Notes: generated by a model from the sequence alone, not told the origin. DNA of 44,941 bases from Desulfobulbus sp. (GCA_028684915.1 JAQUEZ010000030.1:1-44941); one strand, 5' to 3'. Shown: positions 35,488 through 44,080, counted from the stretch's first letter. Made by a program: numbers and translations.

Positions 35488-37137
35488 TTATAAAGCCGCC
35501 GCCAATGCATTGCCGACAATCGTCTGCGCGTCCGCCTGGATGCGGTGCAAATGCTCTTTTCCCCTGAAACTCTCGGCGTATATCTTGTAGAGAGCTTCCG
35601 TTCCCGACGGACGCGCTGCGAACCAGCCGCTTTCGGCTGTTACCTTCAGTCCGCCGAGGGGTTCACTGTTGCCCGGCGCGCGAGTGAGGATTGACTGAAT
35701 TGTTTCACCCGCCAGTTCGGTGAGCTGAACCTGCTGTGGTGAAAGCTGTGTCAGCAAAACCTTTTGCTCCGGAGTGGCGGCGGCCTCAATACGCTCATAG
35801 AACGGTTCGCCCAACTCGCGGGTAAGATTATGGTAGATCTCACCCGGATCTCGTCCCATCCGGGCCGTGATTTCCGCCGCTAACAAAGCCAGGACTATGC
35901 CGTCTTTGTCTGTGGTCCAGACACTGCCATCCAGACGAGCAATGGAGGCTCCGGCGCTCTCTTCGCCAGCGAAGGCCAGGGCGTTATCAAGCAGACCATC
36001 GACAAACCACTTGAAGCCAACCGGTACTTCATAGAGTGTCCGGCCAAGCTTGGCGGTGATTTTATCGATCATCTGGCTACTCACCATCGTCTTGCCGATT
36101 GCAGCCTCCGCACCCCACTGTGGCCGGTGTTGGAAGAGATAATAAATGGCGACCGCAAGATAGTGATTAGGCGGCAACAATCCCGCGTTTCGAGTGACGA
36201 CACCGTGACGGTCATGATCGGTGTCGCAGGCAAAAGACAGGTCAAACTGATCCTTCATTCCAATCAATTGCTGCATCGCATAAGGCGAGGATGGATCCAT
36301 GCGAATTTTCCCATCCCAATCCAGCGTCATAAAACGAAAGGTCGGGTCGACCTCTTCGTTGATGACGGTGAGATTCAGGCCATAACGTTCGGCGATCCGT
36401 GCCCAATAATGGACCCCGGCACCACCGAGGGGATCGACGCCCATTTGAATGCTCGCGCCGCGAATGGCCTCCATGTCGAGCACATTGCCCAGGTCATTGA
36501 CATAGGCAGTGAGATAATCGAAGCGGTGGGTCGTGGTTGCGTGCAAAGCCTGCTCATAAGGGATTCGCTTCACACCCTGGAGACTGCTGGTAATTAACGT
36601 ATTCGCCCGGGCCTCTATCCATTGCGTAACAGTGGTATCAGCCGGTCCGCCGTTGGGCGGATTGTATTTGAAGCCTCCGTTGTCCGGAGGATTGTGCGAC
36701 GGCGTTATGACGATGCCATCGGCCAAACCTTTTTTGCGCCCACGGTTGTACTTGAGGATGGCATGAGAAATGGCTGGGGTGGGGGTGTATTCATCATTTT
36801 CGGCAAGCATGACTTCCACCCCGTTAGCAGCCAGTACTTCGAGCGCACTGGCAGCCGCGGGTATGGAAAGGGCATGCGTGTCGATACCCAGGAATAAAGG
36901 CCCATCGATTTTTTGCTGCTTGCGGTATTGGCAAATGGCCTGACTGATAGCAAGTACATGCCATTGGTTAAAGGTGGTGTCAAAAGCACAGCCGCGATGT
37001 CCGGAGGTTCCAAACGCGACTTTTTGCCGGGGCTCCGATAAGCTGGGGACCTGCGTGTAGTAAGCGGTGATCAGCTTGGGTATGTTGGCCAGCATTGAAA
37101 GTTCAGCAGGTTTCCCTGCCAGCGGATTGATGTGCAT
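35488..37137 (-). CDS. pgm: Phosphoglucomutase (alpha-D-glucose phosphate-specific)
   Basis: A 549-residue phosphohexomutase very similar along its length to E. coli Pgm. The active-site serine loop is GIVITPSHNPPDNGG (Ser147). The metal loop is CDTDHDRHG, and the sugar-binding loop is FAGEESAGAS. The phosphate-binding end is WFAARPSGTEALYKIYAESF. I chose the ATG at 37137 because E. coli Pgm begins at the equivalent point; an upstream in-frame ATG at 37176 would add 13 residues. It interconverts glucose 1-P and glucose 6-P. First gene of the glycogen-to-phosphoketolase block. Confidence 0.95.
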   Translation of the reverse strand: MHINPLAGKPAELSMLANIPKLITAYYTQVPSLSEPRQKVAFGTSGHRGCAFDTTFNQWHVLAISQAICQYRKQQKIDGPLFLGIDTHALSIPAAASALEVLAANGVEVMLAENDEYTPTPAISHAILKYNRGRKKGLADGIVITPSHNPPDNGGFKYNPPNGGPADTTVTQWIEARANTLITSSLQGVKRIPYEQALHATTTHRFDYLTAYVNDLGNVLDMEAIRGASIQMGVDPLGGAGVHYWARIAERYGLNLTVINEEVDPTFRFMTLDWDGKIRMDPSSPYAMQQLIGMKDQFDLSFACDTDHDRHGVVTRNAGLLPPNHYLAVAIYYLFQHRPQWGAEAAIGKTMVSSQMIDKITAKLGRTLYEVPVGFKWFVDGLLDNALAFAGEESAGASIARLDGSVWTTDKDGIVLALLAAEITARMGRDPGEIYHNLTRELGEPFYERIEAAATPEQKVLLTQLSPQQVQLTELAGETIQSILTRAPGNSEPLGGLKVTAESGWFAARPSGTEALYKIYAESFRGKEHLHRIQADAQTIVGNALAAAL

Positions 37138-37176
37138 GATGACTCTATCCCTGGAAAGAATGTGAAATTCATTCAA

Positions 37177-37198
37177 TGATGGACTCGTAAAAAGTCCA
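37177..37198 (+). repeat. Solo end of MITE-like family
   Basis: Reads TGATGGACTCGTAAAAAGTC followed by ca. It matches the hairpin end of the family, but the rest of the element is missing. It lies just upstream of the longer pgm open frame. Confidence 0.7.
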
Positions 37199-37314
37199 CG
37201 GAAACGACGTATTCCGCTTATTCCTTGAGAGGTGCGTCGTCATCACATGCCGGGCCAACCCATCTAATTATGCAACGTGTTTGCCGTGCAGCGCCAACGC
37301 CTCAACATGACGCA

Positions 37315-37453
37315 GCAAGTTCAATGCCCAAAAGATTGAGAACGGCTTTATTGAATTTAATCCTGCCATTAAAGGAAGTTGCCACCTTTTCCACGCTAAA
37401 GGCAAGCGCGACTCGGTGATAGAAAGCGTTGCATGTAACGGAAACGTTGCGAT
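37315..37453. repeat. Second intergenic repeat family, copy 2 (139 bp)
   Basis: It begins gcaagttcaatgcccaaa and ends with gcgttgcatgtaacggaa and acgttgcgat, matching the ends of 17663-17800 at the same spacing. It is flanked by two solo MITE-like ends. A third, partial match to its right end is at 11695. Confidence 0.5.
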
Positions 37454-37463
37454 CACTTCTTTT

Positions 37464-37482
37464 TGATGGACTCGTAAAAAGG
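37464..37482 (+). repeat. Solo end of MITE-like family
   Basis: Reads TGATGGACTCGTAAAAAGG. It is in the same orientation as the solo end at 37177, 287 bases away. Confidence 0.65.
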
Positions 37483-37976
37483 CCAGCACAACTGGCTTCC
37501 CTGAGGGTTGCAATCCCCTACATTCAAGAAATTTCTTTTTATTCTCTTCACCCCCCGCGCGGCTGCTTATAAAGATCTATTCCTTGGCCGTGGCCCTGAA
37601 GCGTTGCTCGCGATTTGGAAATGGCGCTCAACACTTCCGTTGCGAGCAACATTTCCCCCCCTGCCTTTTACTGGCATTCCTTATTCGTGTTGTCTTTATA
37701 ACATACTGTTTTATTGGGATAAAATAAGACAAGAGCGATCGCTCGCGGTGCCGGCACGGATCTTGGTAACAAGAAGGTACGCTGCGGTCTCTTGGGGCTG
37801 TTTTCTGAGAAGGTTGGCTTCTATGAAAAAGAGAAGTCGGCGCACGAGATGGCCCCGTACAAATATAGATACCGCACATACTTCCTCTCTGACCAATGCG
37901 GGGAGCGTTCAGACGGTTGAGGCAATCACCGATCCACATAAACGCTTCTTATTTTCACCATAACAAGGAGAACATC

Positions 37977-38372
37977 ATGAAAAAAATGCAATCAATCCTG
38001 CTCGCCCTGACCGTTCTCATTCTGCCATGCAGTGTATTGGCGGGGGAGCAGATGACCATGACAACGACCGAAACCGCTGGAACAATCAGCGAATTCGGAC
38101 CGGACAGGATTGTCGTCCGTTCTGAAACCAGTTCGTCTCCCATGACCTACAGTTCAACCAAAACGACAACCTATACCGACGAGACAGGCGCGCCTGTTTC
38201 TATGGAAACGGTCCGTTCCGGTTTGCCGGTGACGGTGTACTACACCCGTGAAGGCGATCGAATGATTGCCGACAAAGTAGTGGTCCGAAAGACCACAACC
38301 GAAACGTCCCAAAGACCTGTATACGAAGAGAAACGGACCCACAGTACAACAACGACAACTGAAACAAGATAA
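37977..38372 (+). CDS. Exported Thr-rich protein with TTTTTETR tail
   Basis: A 131-residue secreted protein. The signal peptide covers 1-23 (MKKMQSILLALTVLILPCSV, cleavage near VLAG). The mature part is Thr/Ser/Val-rich and probably a small beta fold (FGPDRIVVRSETSSSPMTYS, and GLPVTVYYTREGDRMIADKV). The last residues are STTTTTETR, nearly the same tail as the lipoprotein at 38632. The start follows AAGGAGAACATC. The stop codon TAA is the first three bases of a MITE-like element. The family is not recognised; it may be an envelope or periplasmic stress protein. Confidence 0.75.
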   Translation: MKKMQSILLALTVLILPCSVLAGEQMTMTTTETAGTISEFGPDRIVVRSETSSSPMTYSSTKTTTYTDETGAPVSMETVRSGLPVTVYYTREGDRMIADKVVVRKTTTETSQRPVYEEKRTHSTTTTTETR

Positions 38373-38532
38373 TAGCGTCGTAAAAACTGTGATCTACTGC
38401 GTCGCAGCGTTTTCCCCGACACTCGACATACCTGCGGTATGCCTTCGCGCCGGGAAAAACACTGCTTCTTGTATATCTGTGTTTTTACCTAGCCATCTCT
38501 TAGGGTTTGATGGACTTCTTTCGAGTCCATCA
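38370..38532 (-). mobile_element. MITE-like palindromic element, long form, copy 6
   Basis: A 163-base copy in the orientation of copy 1. The left end is TAATAGCGTCGTAAAAACTG (variant of TGATGGCGTCGTAAAAA). The interior has ctactgcgtcgcagcgtttt, an inverted pair around cgacatacctgcggtatgcc, and cgcgccgggaaaaaca. The right end is a hairpin ttgatggact / tctttcg / agtccatcaa (38507-38533). Its first three bases form the stop codon of the preceding gene. Confidence 0.85.
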
Positions 38533-38631
38533 AGCAAGCTAATTTGCCGAGTCACTACATTCTCAAAAAGGCTCACATCTGACCTCGGTTTGTATGTGAC
38601 CATTTTCTCTCAGTTACAAAGGATGACCGTA

Positions 38632-38829
38632 ATGAAAAAGAAAAATATTTTTACCCTATTGTATCTCGTCTCTTTTGTCCTGGTCGCCAGCATGATGGGC
38701 TGTTCATCAAAAGATGAAAGACCTGACCAGGTGATTGAAAGAAGTTCGAGTAGCAGCTCAAGCACAACCATCGAAAGTCCGGTGATGCAACAGAAAAAGA
38801 CCACCACAACGACAACTGAAACTCGATAA
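38632..38829 (+). CDS. Small lipoprotein with TTTTTTETR tail
   Basis: A 65-residue lipoprotein. The signal peptide ends ASMMGC (Cys22), followed by a highly polar chain: KDERPDQVIE, a run of serines (SSSSSSST) and a final KTTTTTTETR. The last ten residues match the tail of the exported protein 260 bases upstream, and the coding DNA of the two tails is also similar (acaacgacaactgaaac shared). The ATG at 38632 has AAAGGA nine bases upstream. Function unknown; a disordered surface or periplasmic linker is likely. Confidence 0.72.
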   Translation: MKKKNIFTLLYLVSFVLVASMMGCSSKDERPDQVIERSSSSSSSTTIESPVMQQKKTTTTTTETR

Positions 38830-38904
38830 GTATTTTACAAGTTCCCCTTTTGCAACTTGCACCGGGGGAAATTACGTTTCATCAATGATTTGGAGGTATA
38901 ATCC

Positions 38905-39216
38905 ATGACACGAACGCATTTTTTCAGCACATTTCTCTTAGTTACCTTGATGACACTTTTCATTGGATGTGCATCGACAAAACATCAGGAAGGAACCGGG
39001 GAATATATTGACGATACTGTCATCACCAGCAAGGTGAAAACAGCAATTCTCGGAGAACCCACATTGAAATCGAGCGAAATCAATGTCGAAACCTTCAAAG
39101 GTGTTGTTCAACTGAGCGGATTCGTCAATTCCAGATCCGATATCAACAAAGCAGTAGAGGTTACACGCAGTGTAAAAGGGGTGAGCTCGGTGAAGAACAG
39201 CATGCGGCTTAAATGA
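38905..39216 (+). CDS. BON-domain lipoprotein
   Basis: A 103-residue lipoprotein (lipobox LFIGC, Cys22) with one BON domain (about 34-102): YIDDTVITSKVKTAILGEPT, INVETFKGVVQLSGFVNSRS and VKGVSSVKNSMRLK. It resembles the short OsmY/YraP-like lipoproteins. It is in line with the two preceding small exported proteins (75 bases after the lipoprotein), and a GGAGG site precedes its start. It is the third BON protein of the window. Confidence 0.88.
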   Translation: MTRTHFFSTFLLVTLMTLFIGCASTKHQEGTGEYIDDTVITSKVKTAILGEPTLKSSEINVETFKGVVQLSGFVNSRSDINKAVEVTRSVKGVSSVKNSMRLK

Positions 39217-39436
39217 CGCCCCATTAGGCACATAAAGCCCTCTGGTGGTTCACGCCCAACCCACCGTCTCCGCAAAGGTATCTTACAACAACGAGACGGT
39301 GGTGTGTTTAGAGACCTTCATATTGGCGGTGGAAACTTGGCAGACAGCACCGACCTGAACTTGGAAAAGCGAGTGCTCGGATAAAACGCGGCTTTAATGG
39401 CCGTGACCAGTAGCTTTTTCGACTCAAAGGGAAAAA

Positions 39437-42400
39437 ATGGACACCATCGGCGCAAAAAATATTCAACAACCCGCTCGTCACCCGAGTCCTGCCTCCTCGA
39501 TGTGCACGCCAGAATTGCCGAACCTGATCCGCCTGCTGTGCCAGCGGGCTCAAGAACACAGAGAGAAAACCGTCTTTACCTATCTTCTTGACGGGGAAGA
39601 GCAGGAAAGCAAGCTGACCTATGGCGAACTGGAGCGGAGGGCGCTTGCCATTGCGGCCCATCTTCAATCGCTATCCATTGTTCCAGGAGAACGCATCCTT
39701 CTACTTTTCCCCCCGAGCAGCGCATTTCCCGTGGCGTTCTTCGGCTGCCTCTGCGCGGGCATGGTCGCCGTGCCAGCCTACCCTCCGCATTCAAAACAGT
39801 TCATGGCCAGCCTCAAGGCAACTGTAACCGACGCAAGAGTCACGGTCGCTCTCACTACGGCAGCCACCCTGAAAGAGTTTAGATGCCAAATAGAACAAAA
39901 CGCCGAACTGGCATCGCTCACTTGGATAGCCATCGACACCATTGCCGACCACTTGGCAGATGTTTGGCAAGAACCTTCCCTTGGGGATGATGCCCTCGCT
40001 GTTCTCCAATACACCTCCGGCTCCACGGGACGCCCCAAAGGGGTAATGATCAGCCATCAAAACCTGCTCCACAATTCATCCGTCATCCACACCGTTTTTG
40101 GGAATACGCCACATCTCCGAGGCGTCATTTGGCTCCCCCCGTATCACGACATGGGATTGATCGGTGGAATCATTCAGCCTGTGTACGCAGGGGGGGATGC
40201 GATATTGATGTCGCCTGTTCACTTCATCCAAAAACCGCTCCGCTGGTTAATGGCCATCTCACGCTACAAGGGGACTGTGAGTGGTGGGCCGAATTTTGCC
40301 TACGAGCTTTGTCTTCGGACAATATCTTCGGAACAAAAGTCAGGACTTGACCTGAGGAGTTGGGAGGTTGCTTTCAACGGTGCCGAACCCGTTAGGGAGG
40401 AAACGCTCCGCCGCTTCGCCGCATTTTTTGAATCCTGCGGCTTTCGCCAAAAAGCCTATTTGCCCTGTTATGGTCTAGCTGAATCAACCCTCCTTGCCTG
40501 TGGATGCGGCCGGGGTGCCGAACCAACTTCTCTTAAGGCGGATGCGCAGGCGTTGAAAGCCGGTACATTTGCCCTGGCGGCAGAAGACAGTGACCACGAT
40601 TTGGCATTGGTGGGAAATGGGGGCGCGCCATTAGGTCATGAGATTGTTATCGTCGACCAGAAGAAGCAAAGGCCCTGCACGGACGATACAGTCGGAGAAA
40701 TATGGCTCGCAGGGCCAAGCGTTGCCCAAGGATATTGGGATCGGCCCGAAGAGACGGAGCAGGCCTTCCGGGCCCGATTTGCCGACACGGGCAAAGGTCC
40801 CTTTCTGCGTACGGGAGATCTGGGGTTTCTCCATGCCGGCCAGCTCTTTGTTACCGGTCGCCTCAAGGATCTCATCATCATCCGCGGGCTCAATCACTAT
40901 CCTCAAGACATAGAAAGGACCGTGGAGAGAAGCCATGAGTCTTTGCGGGCTGGCTGCGGCGCGGCATTTGCCGTGGAAGTCGGCGATGAGGAACGGCTTG
41001 TGGTGGTGCAGGAAATCGAGCGGCGATTCATTAGAAACCTTGATACCAAGACCGTTATCAAAGCCATTCGGCAGAATGTCACCCGAGAGCATGGAATCCA
41101 GGCCTATGCTGTTGTGCTCCTCAAAACCGCCGGTCTTCCCAAAACGGCCAGTGGAAAAGTTCAACGCAACCTTTGCCGGGAACAGTTTATCCAGGGCAAC
41201 TTGAAAGTTATTGCTGAGTGCATGGGCTATCCGCACGAGGGGGAACCGGAGGGTTTAGTCCATGGTGCACAGGAACAATGCCGCCAATCCCATATTGGGA
41301 CAAACGCACCGCCTGTCAGCCGTCTGCAGGCCACCGCATCCGCAAATGGTGGGGTGGAATCCGAGGATCTGGAGAAAGAAGACGCATCGGAACGCATCCA
41401 TGCCCTCCAGTCTTCCATAGCAAAAATGGTGGCCGTGCTTCTGAAAATTTCGTTCTCCAAGGTGGATATGCACGACCCCTTAAATACCATGGGTATCGAT
41501 TCCTTGATGGCTGTGGAATTGAAGACTGCCATCGAGGAAGACGTGGGTATCGAGATTCCCGTTGAAGCACTCTTTATGGGCGCCAGCATAGCCGATCTGG
41601 CGGCACATATTCTCTGGCACGGGATGTTGGGAAAGGGGTTTGAAGCCAACGATGGACCTTTGGGAAAGGTGCTCTCCTCTGGTCGGCAGTCAGGAGATCC
41701 GGTGGAAAGGGTTTGTGTCCACAATAAAGTTCGTGAGGTGCAACCGGAGTGTCTGCCGTTTGTGGACTTCCCCGAATACAGAAATCTTCAACAGATATTG
41801 CTGGGAATGAAGGCACGGGGTATCGACAACCCTTTCTTCAGAGAACATGTAGGCGCTGACGCCAGTGGCGCACTTACAGAAGGTAAAGGGCAGATCACCT
41901 TTTCCAGATACAATTACCTGGGGATGTCCGGAGATCCCGCGGTCTCGCAAGCAGCCAAGGACGCCATCGATCGCTACGGCACCTCTGTTTCGGCAAGCCG
42001 TATTGCTTCAGGAGAACGGCCACTGCACCGTGAAATTGAGCAAGAAATTGCAAGTTTGATTGGCACGGAGGATAGCCTGGTTTTTGTAAGCGGGCATGCC
42101 ACCAACGTGACCACCATTGGCCATCTTTTCGGCAAGCTGGACCTCATCGTTCATGATGCCCTGATTCATAATAGCGTCATCCAGGGCTGCCAACTTTCGC
42201 AAGCAACGCACCTCTCTTTTCCCCACAACAACTGGAAGGCCCTCGACAAAATCCTTAAAGAGTCACGCCCCCGTTTCCGCCGGGCGCTCGTCGTGATCGA
42301 AGGTATCTATAGTATGGATGGCGACATCCCGGAACTCCCTGCATTCATCAAAATCAAAAAGCGACACGGCGCGTTTCTTATGGTCGACGAGGCGCACTCC

Positions 42401-42952
42401 ATCGGTGTGCTCGGGAAAACAGGCAGGGGTATTGGCGAGCATTTTGGCATTAATCCTGCCGACGTGGAACTGTGGATGGGCACCTTGAGCAAATCCTTTG
42501 CCAGCTGTGGCGGGTACATTGCCGGGTCGCGAGCCCTTATTGAATACCTGAAATACACCGCACCGGGCTTTGTCTACAGCGTGGGCATGTCGCCTCCGAA
42601 TGCTGCTGCCGCCTTGACCGCCATCCGGTTACTGAGGAAAGAACCCCAACGGACCACACGACTTCGCGAGCTTTCCGAGCTCTTTCTCACACTCGCTCGG
42701 CAAAAAGGTCTCAACACTGGAGACAGCAGCATTGGTTCACCCGTTATTCCTGTGATTCTAGGGGATTCGATTAAAGCAATACGACTCTCCCAAGCCCTTC
42801 TCCGAAAAGGCATCGATGCCCTGCCCATGGTCTATCCGGCGGTTCCCGACAACTCCGCTCGTCTCCGTTTTTTTGTCAATTGCACCCATACGCCCGAGCA
42901 GATTCGCCTGGCGCTGGATATCGTCGCTCAGGAACTGGCGGTCCTGCACTAA
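39437..42952 (+). CDS. Trifunctional FAAL-ACP-alpha-oxoamine synthase
   Basis: A 1171-residue fusion. Residues about 25-590 form a fatty acyl-AMP ligase: the adenylation loop YTSGSTGRPKG is at 192-202, then WLPPYHDMGLIGGI, the FAAL-like SPVHFIQKPLRWL, GYWDRPEET and TGRLKDLIIIRGLNHYP. About 650-730 is an acyl carrier domain with the phosphopantetheine serine in MGIDSLMAVELK (Ser689). About 760-1170 is a PLP enzyme of the 8-amino-7-oxononanoate/serine palmitoyl transferase type: RYNYLGMSGDP, DEAHSIGVLGKTG and LSKSFASCGGYIAGS with Lys1019. The order predicts that an acyl chain is adenylated, loaded on the ACP and condensed with an amino acid to give an alpha-amino ketone. The product is unknown. 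The radical SAM gene follows by 96 bases. Confidence 0.93.
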   Translation: MDTIGAKNIQQPARHPSPASSMCTPELPNLIRLLCQRAQEHREKTVFTYLLDGEEQESKLTYGELERRALAIAAHLQSLSIVPGERILLLFPPSSAFPVAFFGCLCAGMVAVPAYPPHSKQFMASLKATVTDARVTVALTTAATLKEFRCQIEQNAELASLTWIAIDTIADHLADVWQEPSLGDDALAVLQYTSGSTGRPKGVMISHQNLLHNSSVIHTVFGNTPHLRGVIWLPPYHDMGLIGGIIQPVYAGGDAILMSPVHFIQKPLRWLMAISRYKGTVSGGPNFAYELCLRTISSEQKSGLDLRSWEVAFNGAEPVREETLRRFAAFFESCGFRQKAYLPCYGLAESTLLACGCGRGAEPTSLKADAQALKAGTFALAAEDSDHDLALVGNGGAPLGHEIVIVDQKKQRPCTDDTVGEIWLAGPSVAQGYWDRPEETEQAFRARFADTGKGPFLRTGDLGFLHAGQLFVTGRLKDLIIIRGLNHYPQDIERTVERSHESLRAGCGAAFAVEVGDEERLVVVQEIERRFIRNLDTKTVIKAIRQNVTREHGIQAYAVVLLKTAGLPKTASGKVQRNLCREQFIQGNLKVIAECMGYPHEGEPEGLVHGAQEQCRQSHIGTNAPPVSRLQATASANGGVESEDLEKEDASERIHALQSSIAKMVAVLLKISFSKVDMHDPLNTMGIDSLMAVELKTAIEEDVGIEIPVEALFMGASIADLAAHILWHGMLGKGFEANDGPLGKVLSSGRQSGDPVERVCVHNKVREVQPECLPFVDFPEYRNLQQILLGMKARGIDNPFFREHVGADASGALTEGKGQITFSRYNYLGMSGDPAVSQAAKDAIDRYGTSVSASRIASGERPLHREIEQEIASLIGTEDSLVFVSGHATNVTTIGHLFGKLDLIVHDALIHNSVIQGCQLSQATHLSFPHNNWKALDKILKESRPRFRRALVVIEGIYSMDGDIPELPAFIKIKKRHGAFLMVDEAHSIGVLGKTGRGIGEHFGINPADVELWMGTLSKSFASCGGYIAGSRALIEYLKYTAPGFVYSVGMSPPNAAAALTAIRLLRKEPQRTTRLRELSELFLTLARQKGLNTGDSSIGSPVIPVILGDSIKAIRLSQALLRKGIDALPMVYPAVPDNSARLRFFVNCTHTPEQIRLALDIVAQELAVLH

Positions 42953-43048
42953 AAAGGGAATGAGAACCAACGCACTGTCTCTTCTTCCTGTGACGTTCTG
43001 GCGGCCTTGCTCTGGAATGACGACAACCACATTGCGAAAGGAAGAAAC

Positions 43049-43993
43049 ATGATTTTCAATGCACGGGACAAGATAACAAAAATTTTGTTATCATTGGCCA
43101 GAACCCCTCTCCTGTATTCCCCGTATTTCCGCCACCACCTCCCTTGGCCTTCCCAAATATTGATAGAAAATACCAACTGCTGCAACGCGCAGTGTGTGAT
43201 GTGCCCTCGTGATACACTCACCCGAAAGCCAGGTTTCATGGAATTTTCCTTATTTGAAAAGATCATGAACGAGCTGTCCCGCGCGAGCCGAAAACCTGTT
43301 GTTCATCTGCACGGATTCGGCGAGCCGCTTCTCGATACACTTTTGCCGGAAAGGATCAGGCTCGCCAAGGCCTGTGGGATAAAGCAGACCTATATCGTCA
43401 CCAACGCTTCCTTGCTCTTTCCTGAGACAGCACGATCGCTCATCCTTGCGGGTTTGGATGCCATGAAGATCAGTTTTTACGGCACCGACGAAGCCTCGTA
43501 TAACGCCACCATGCGAGGGCTAAATTTCAAGGTTTCGCTACAAAACATCAAAGATTTTATGCGGATAAGGAAGGAGCTGAATCAGAGCAATCCGAGGCTG
43601 ATTCTGCAATACCTGCCACAGGAAGCCAATGGGGCCAAGGTAGCTGCCTTTCAATCCCTGTGGCGTTCCCTGCCGGACAAGAAGAGGGGCGACTGCCTGA
43701 ATATCAGCTCGCTGGACAACTTTGGCGGCGGGAAGTCGTACAACATTTTGCGGAAAAAGATAGTGTCTGTCTGTTTTTACCCCTGGTCGGCCCTGTCCGT
43801 GCTGTGGGATGGCAGGGCTGTGACCTGTTGCGTTGATTACAATGGCGCTCAGGGCGTAGGCGATCTGAAGGTCCAGAGTATAGAGGAAATATGGAATGGA
43901 CCTGTGTTGTCTACGATCAGAAAGAATTTCGGCAAGCTCGATTATAGCGGGTTTCCAACCTGCCTCAGTTGCGATTGGGTCCGCAGACGGTAG
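43049..43993 (+). CDS. Radical SAM protein with SPASM-like C-terminus
   Basis: A 314-residue radical S-adenosylmethionine enzyme. The iron-sulfur motif CNAQCVMC (Cys45, Cys49, Cys52) is complete and is followed by the typical GFGEPLLD and YIVTNASLL segments. The C-terminal region contains SVCFYPWSALSVLWDGRAVTC, GVGDLKVQSIEEIWNG and a closing FPTCLSCDW, i.e. SPASM-type auxiliary-cluster cysteines. I use the ATG at 43049 (AAAGGAAGAAAC upstream) rather than 43007. Being directly downstream of the FAAL-ACP-AOS gene, it probably tailors the same product, but radical SAM chemistry cannot be read from sequence. Confidence 0.9.
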   Translation: MIFNARDKITKILLSLARTPLLYSPYFRHHLPWPSQILIENTNCCNAQCVMCPRDTLTRKPGFMEFSLFEKIMNELSRASRKPVVHLHGFGEPLLDTLLPERIRLAKACGIKQTYIVTNASLLFPETARSLILAGLDAMKISFYGTDEASYNATMRGLNFKVSLQNIKDFMRIRKELNQSNPRLILQYLPQEANGAKVAAFQSLWRSLPDKKRGDCLNISSLDNFGGGKSYNILRKKIVSVCFYPWSALSVLWDGRAVTCCVDYNGAQGVGDLKVQSIEEIWNGPVLSTIRKNFGKLDYSGFPTCLSCDWVRRR

Positions 43994-44080
43994 ATGGATG
44001 CCGGATGCGGGAATTCGATGCTTCGTCCAGACAAGTGGATTTGATCAAATTGTGTATGTGGGATGCGAGCAGGCAAATTA

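Larger units (their letters stand above)
37138..37976. other. Long intergenic region between divergent genes
   Basis: About 840 bases between pgm (- strand) and the next + strand gene. It contains two solo ends of the MITE-like family (37177-37198 and 37464-37482), both in the same orientation, and between them one copy of the 138/139-base repeat (37315-37453). A perfect palindrome gagcgatcgctc lies at about 37734-37745. Open frames in the right half lack ribosome sites. The AT-rich stretch before the palindrome could hold a promoter for the + strand genes, but I cannot place one. Confidence 0.6.

Noticed and set aside
37508..37963. 151-codon open frame on the + strand before the exported Thr-rich protein
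   Set aside because: Composition rich in Arg, Phe and Pro without any domain pattern, and no ribosome site; it lies in the repeat-containing intergenic region.
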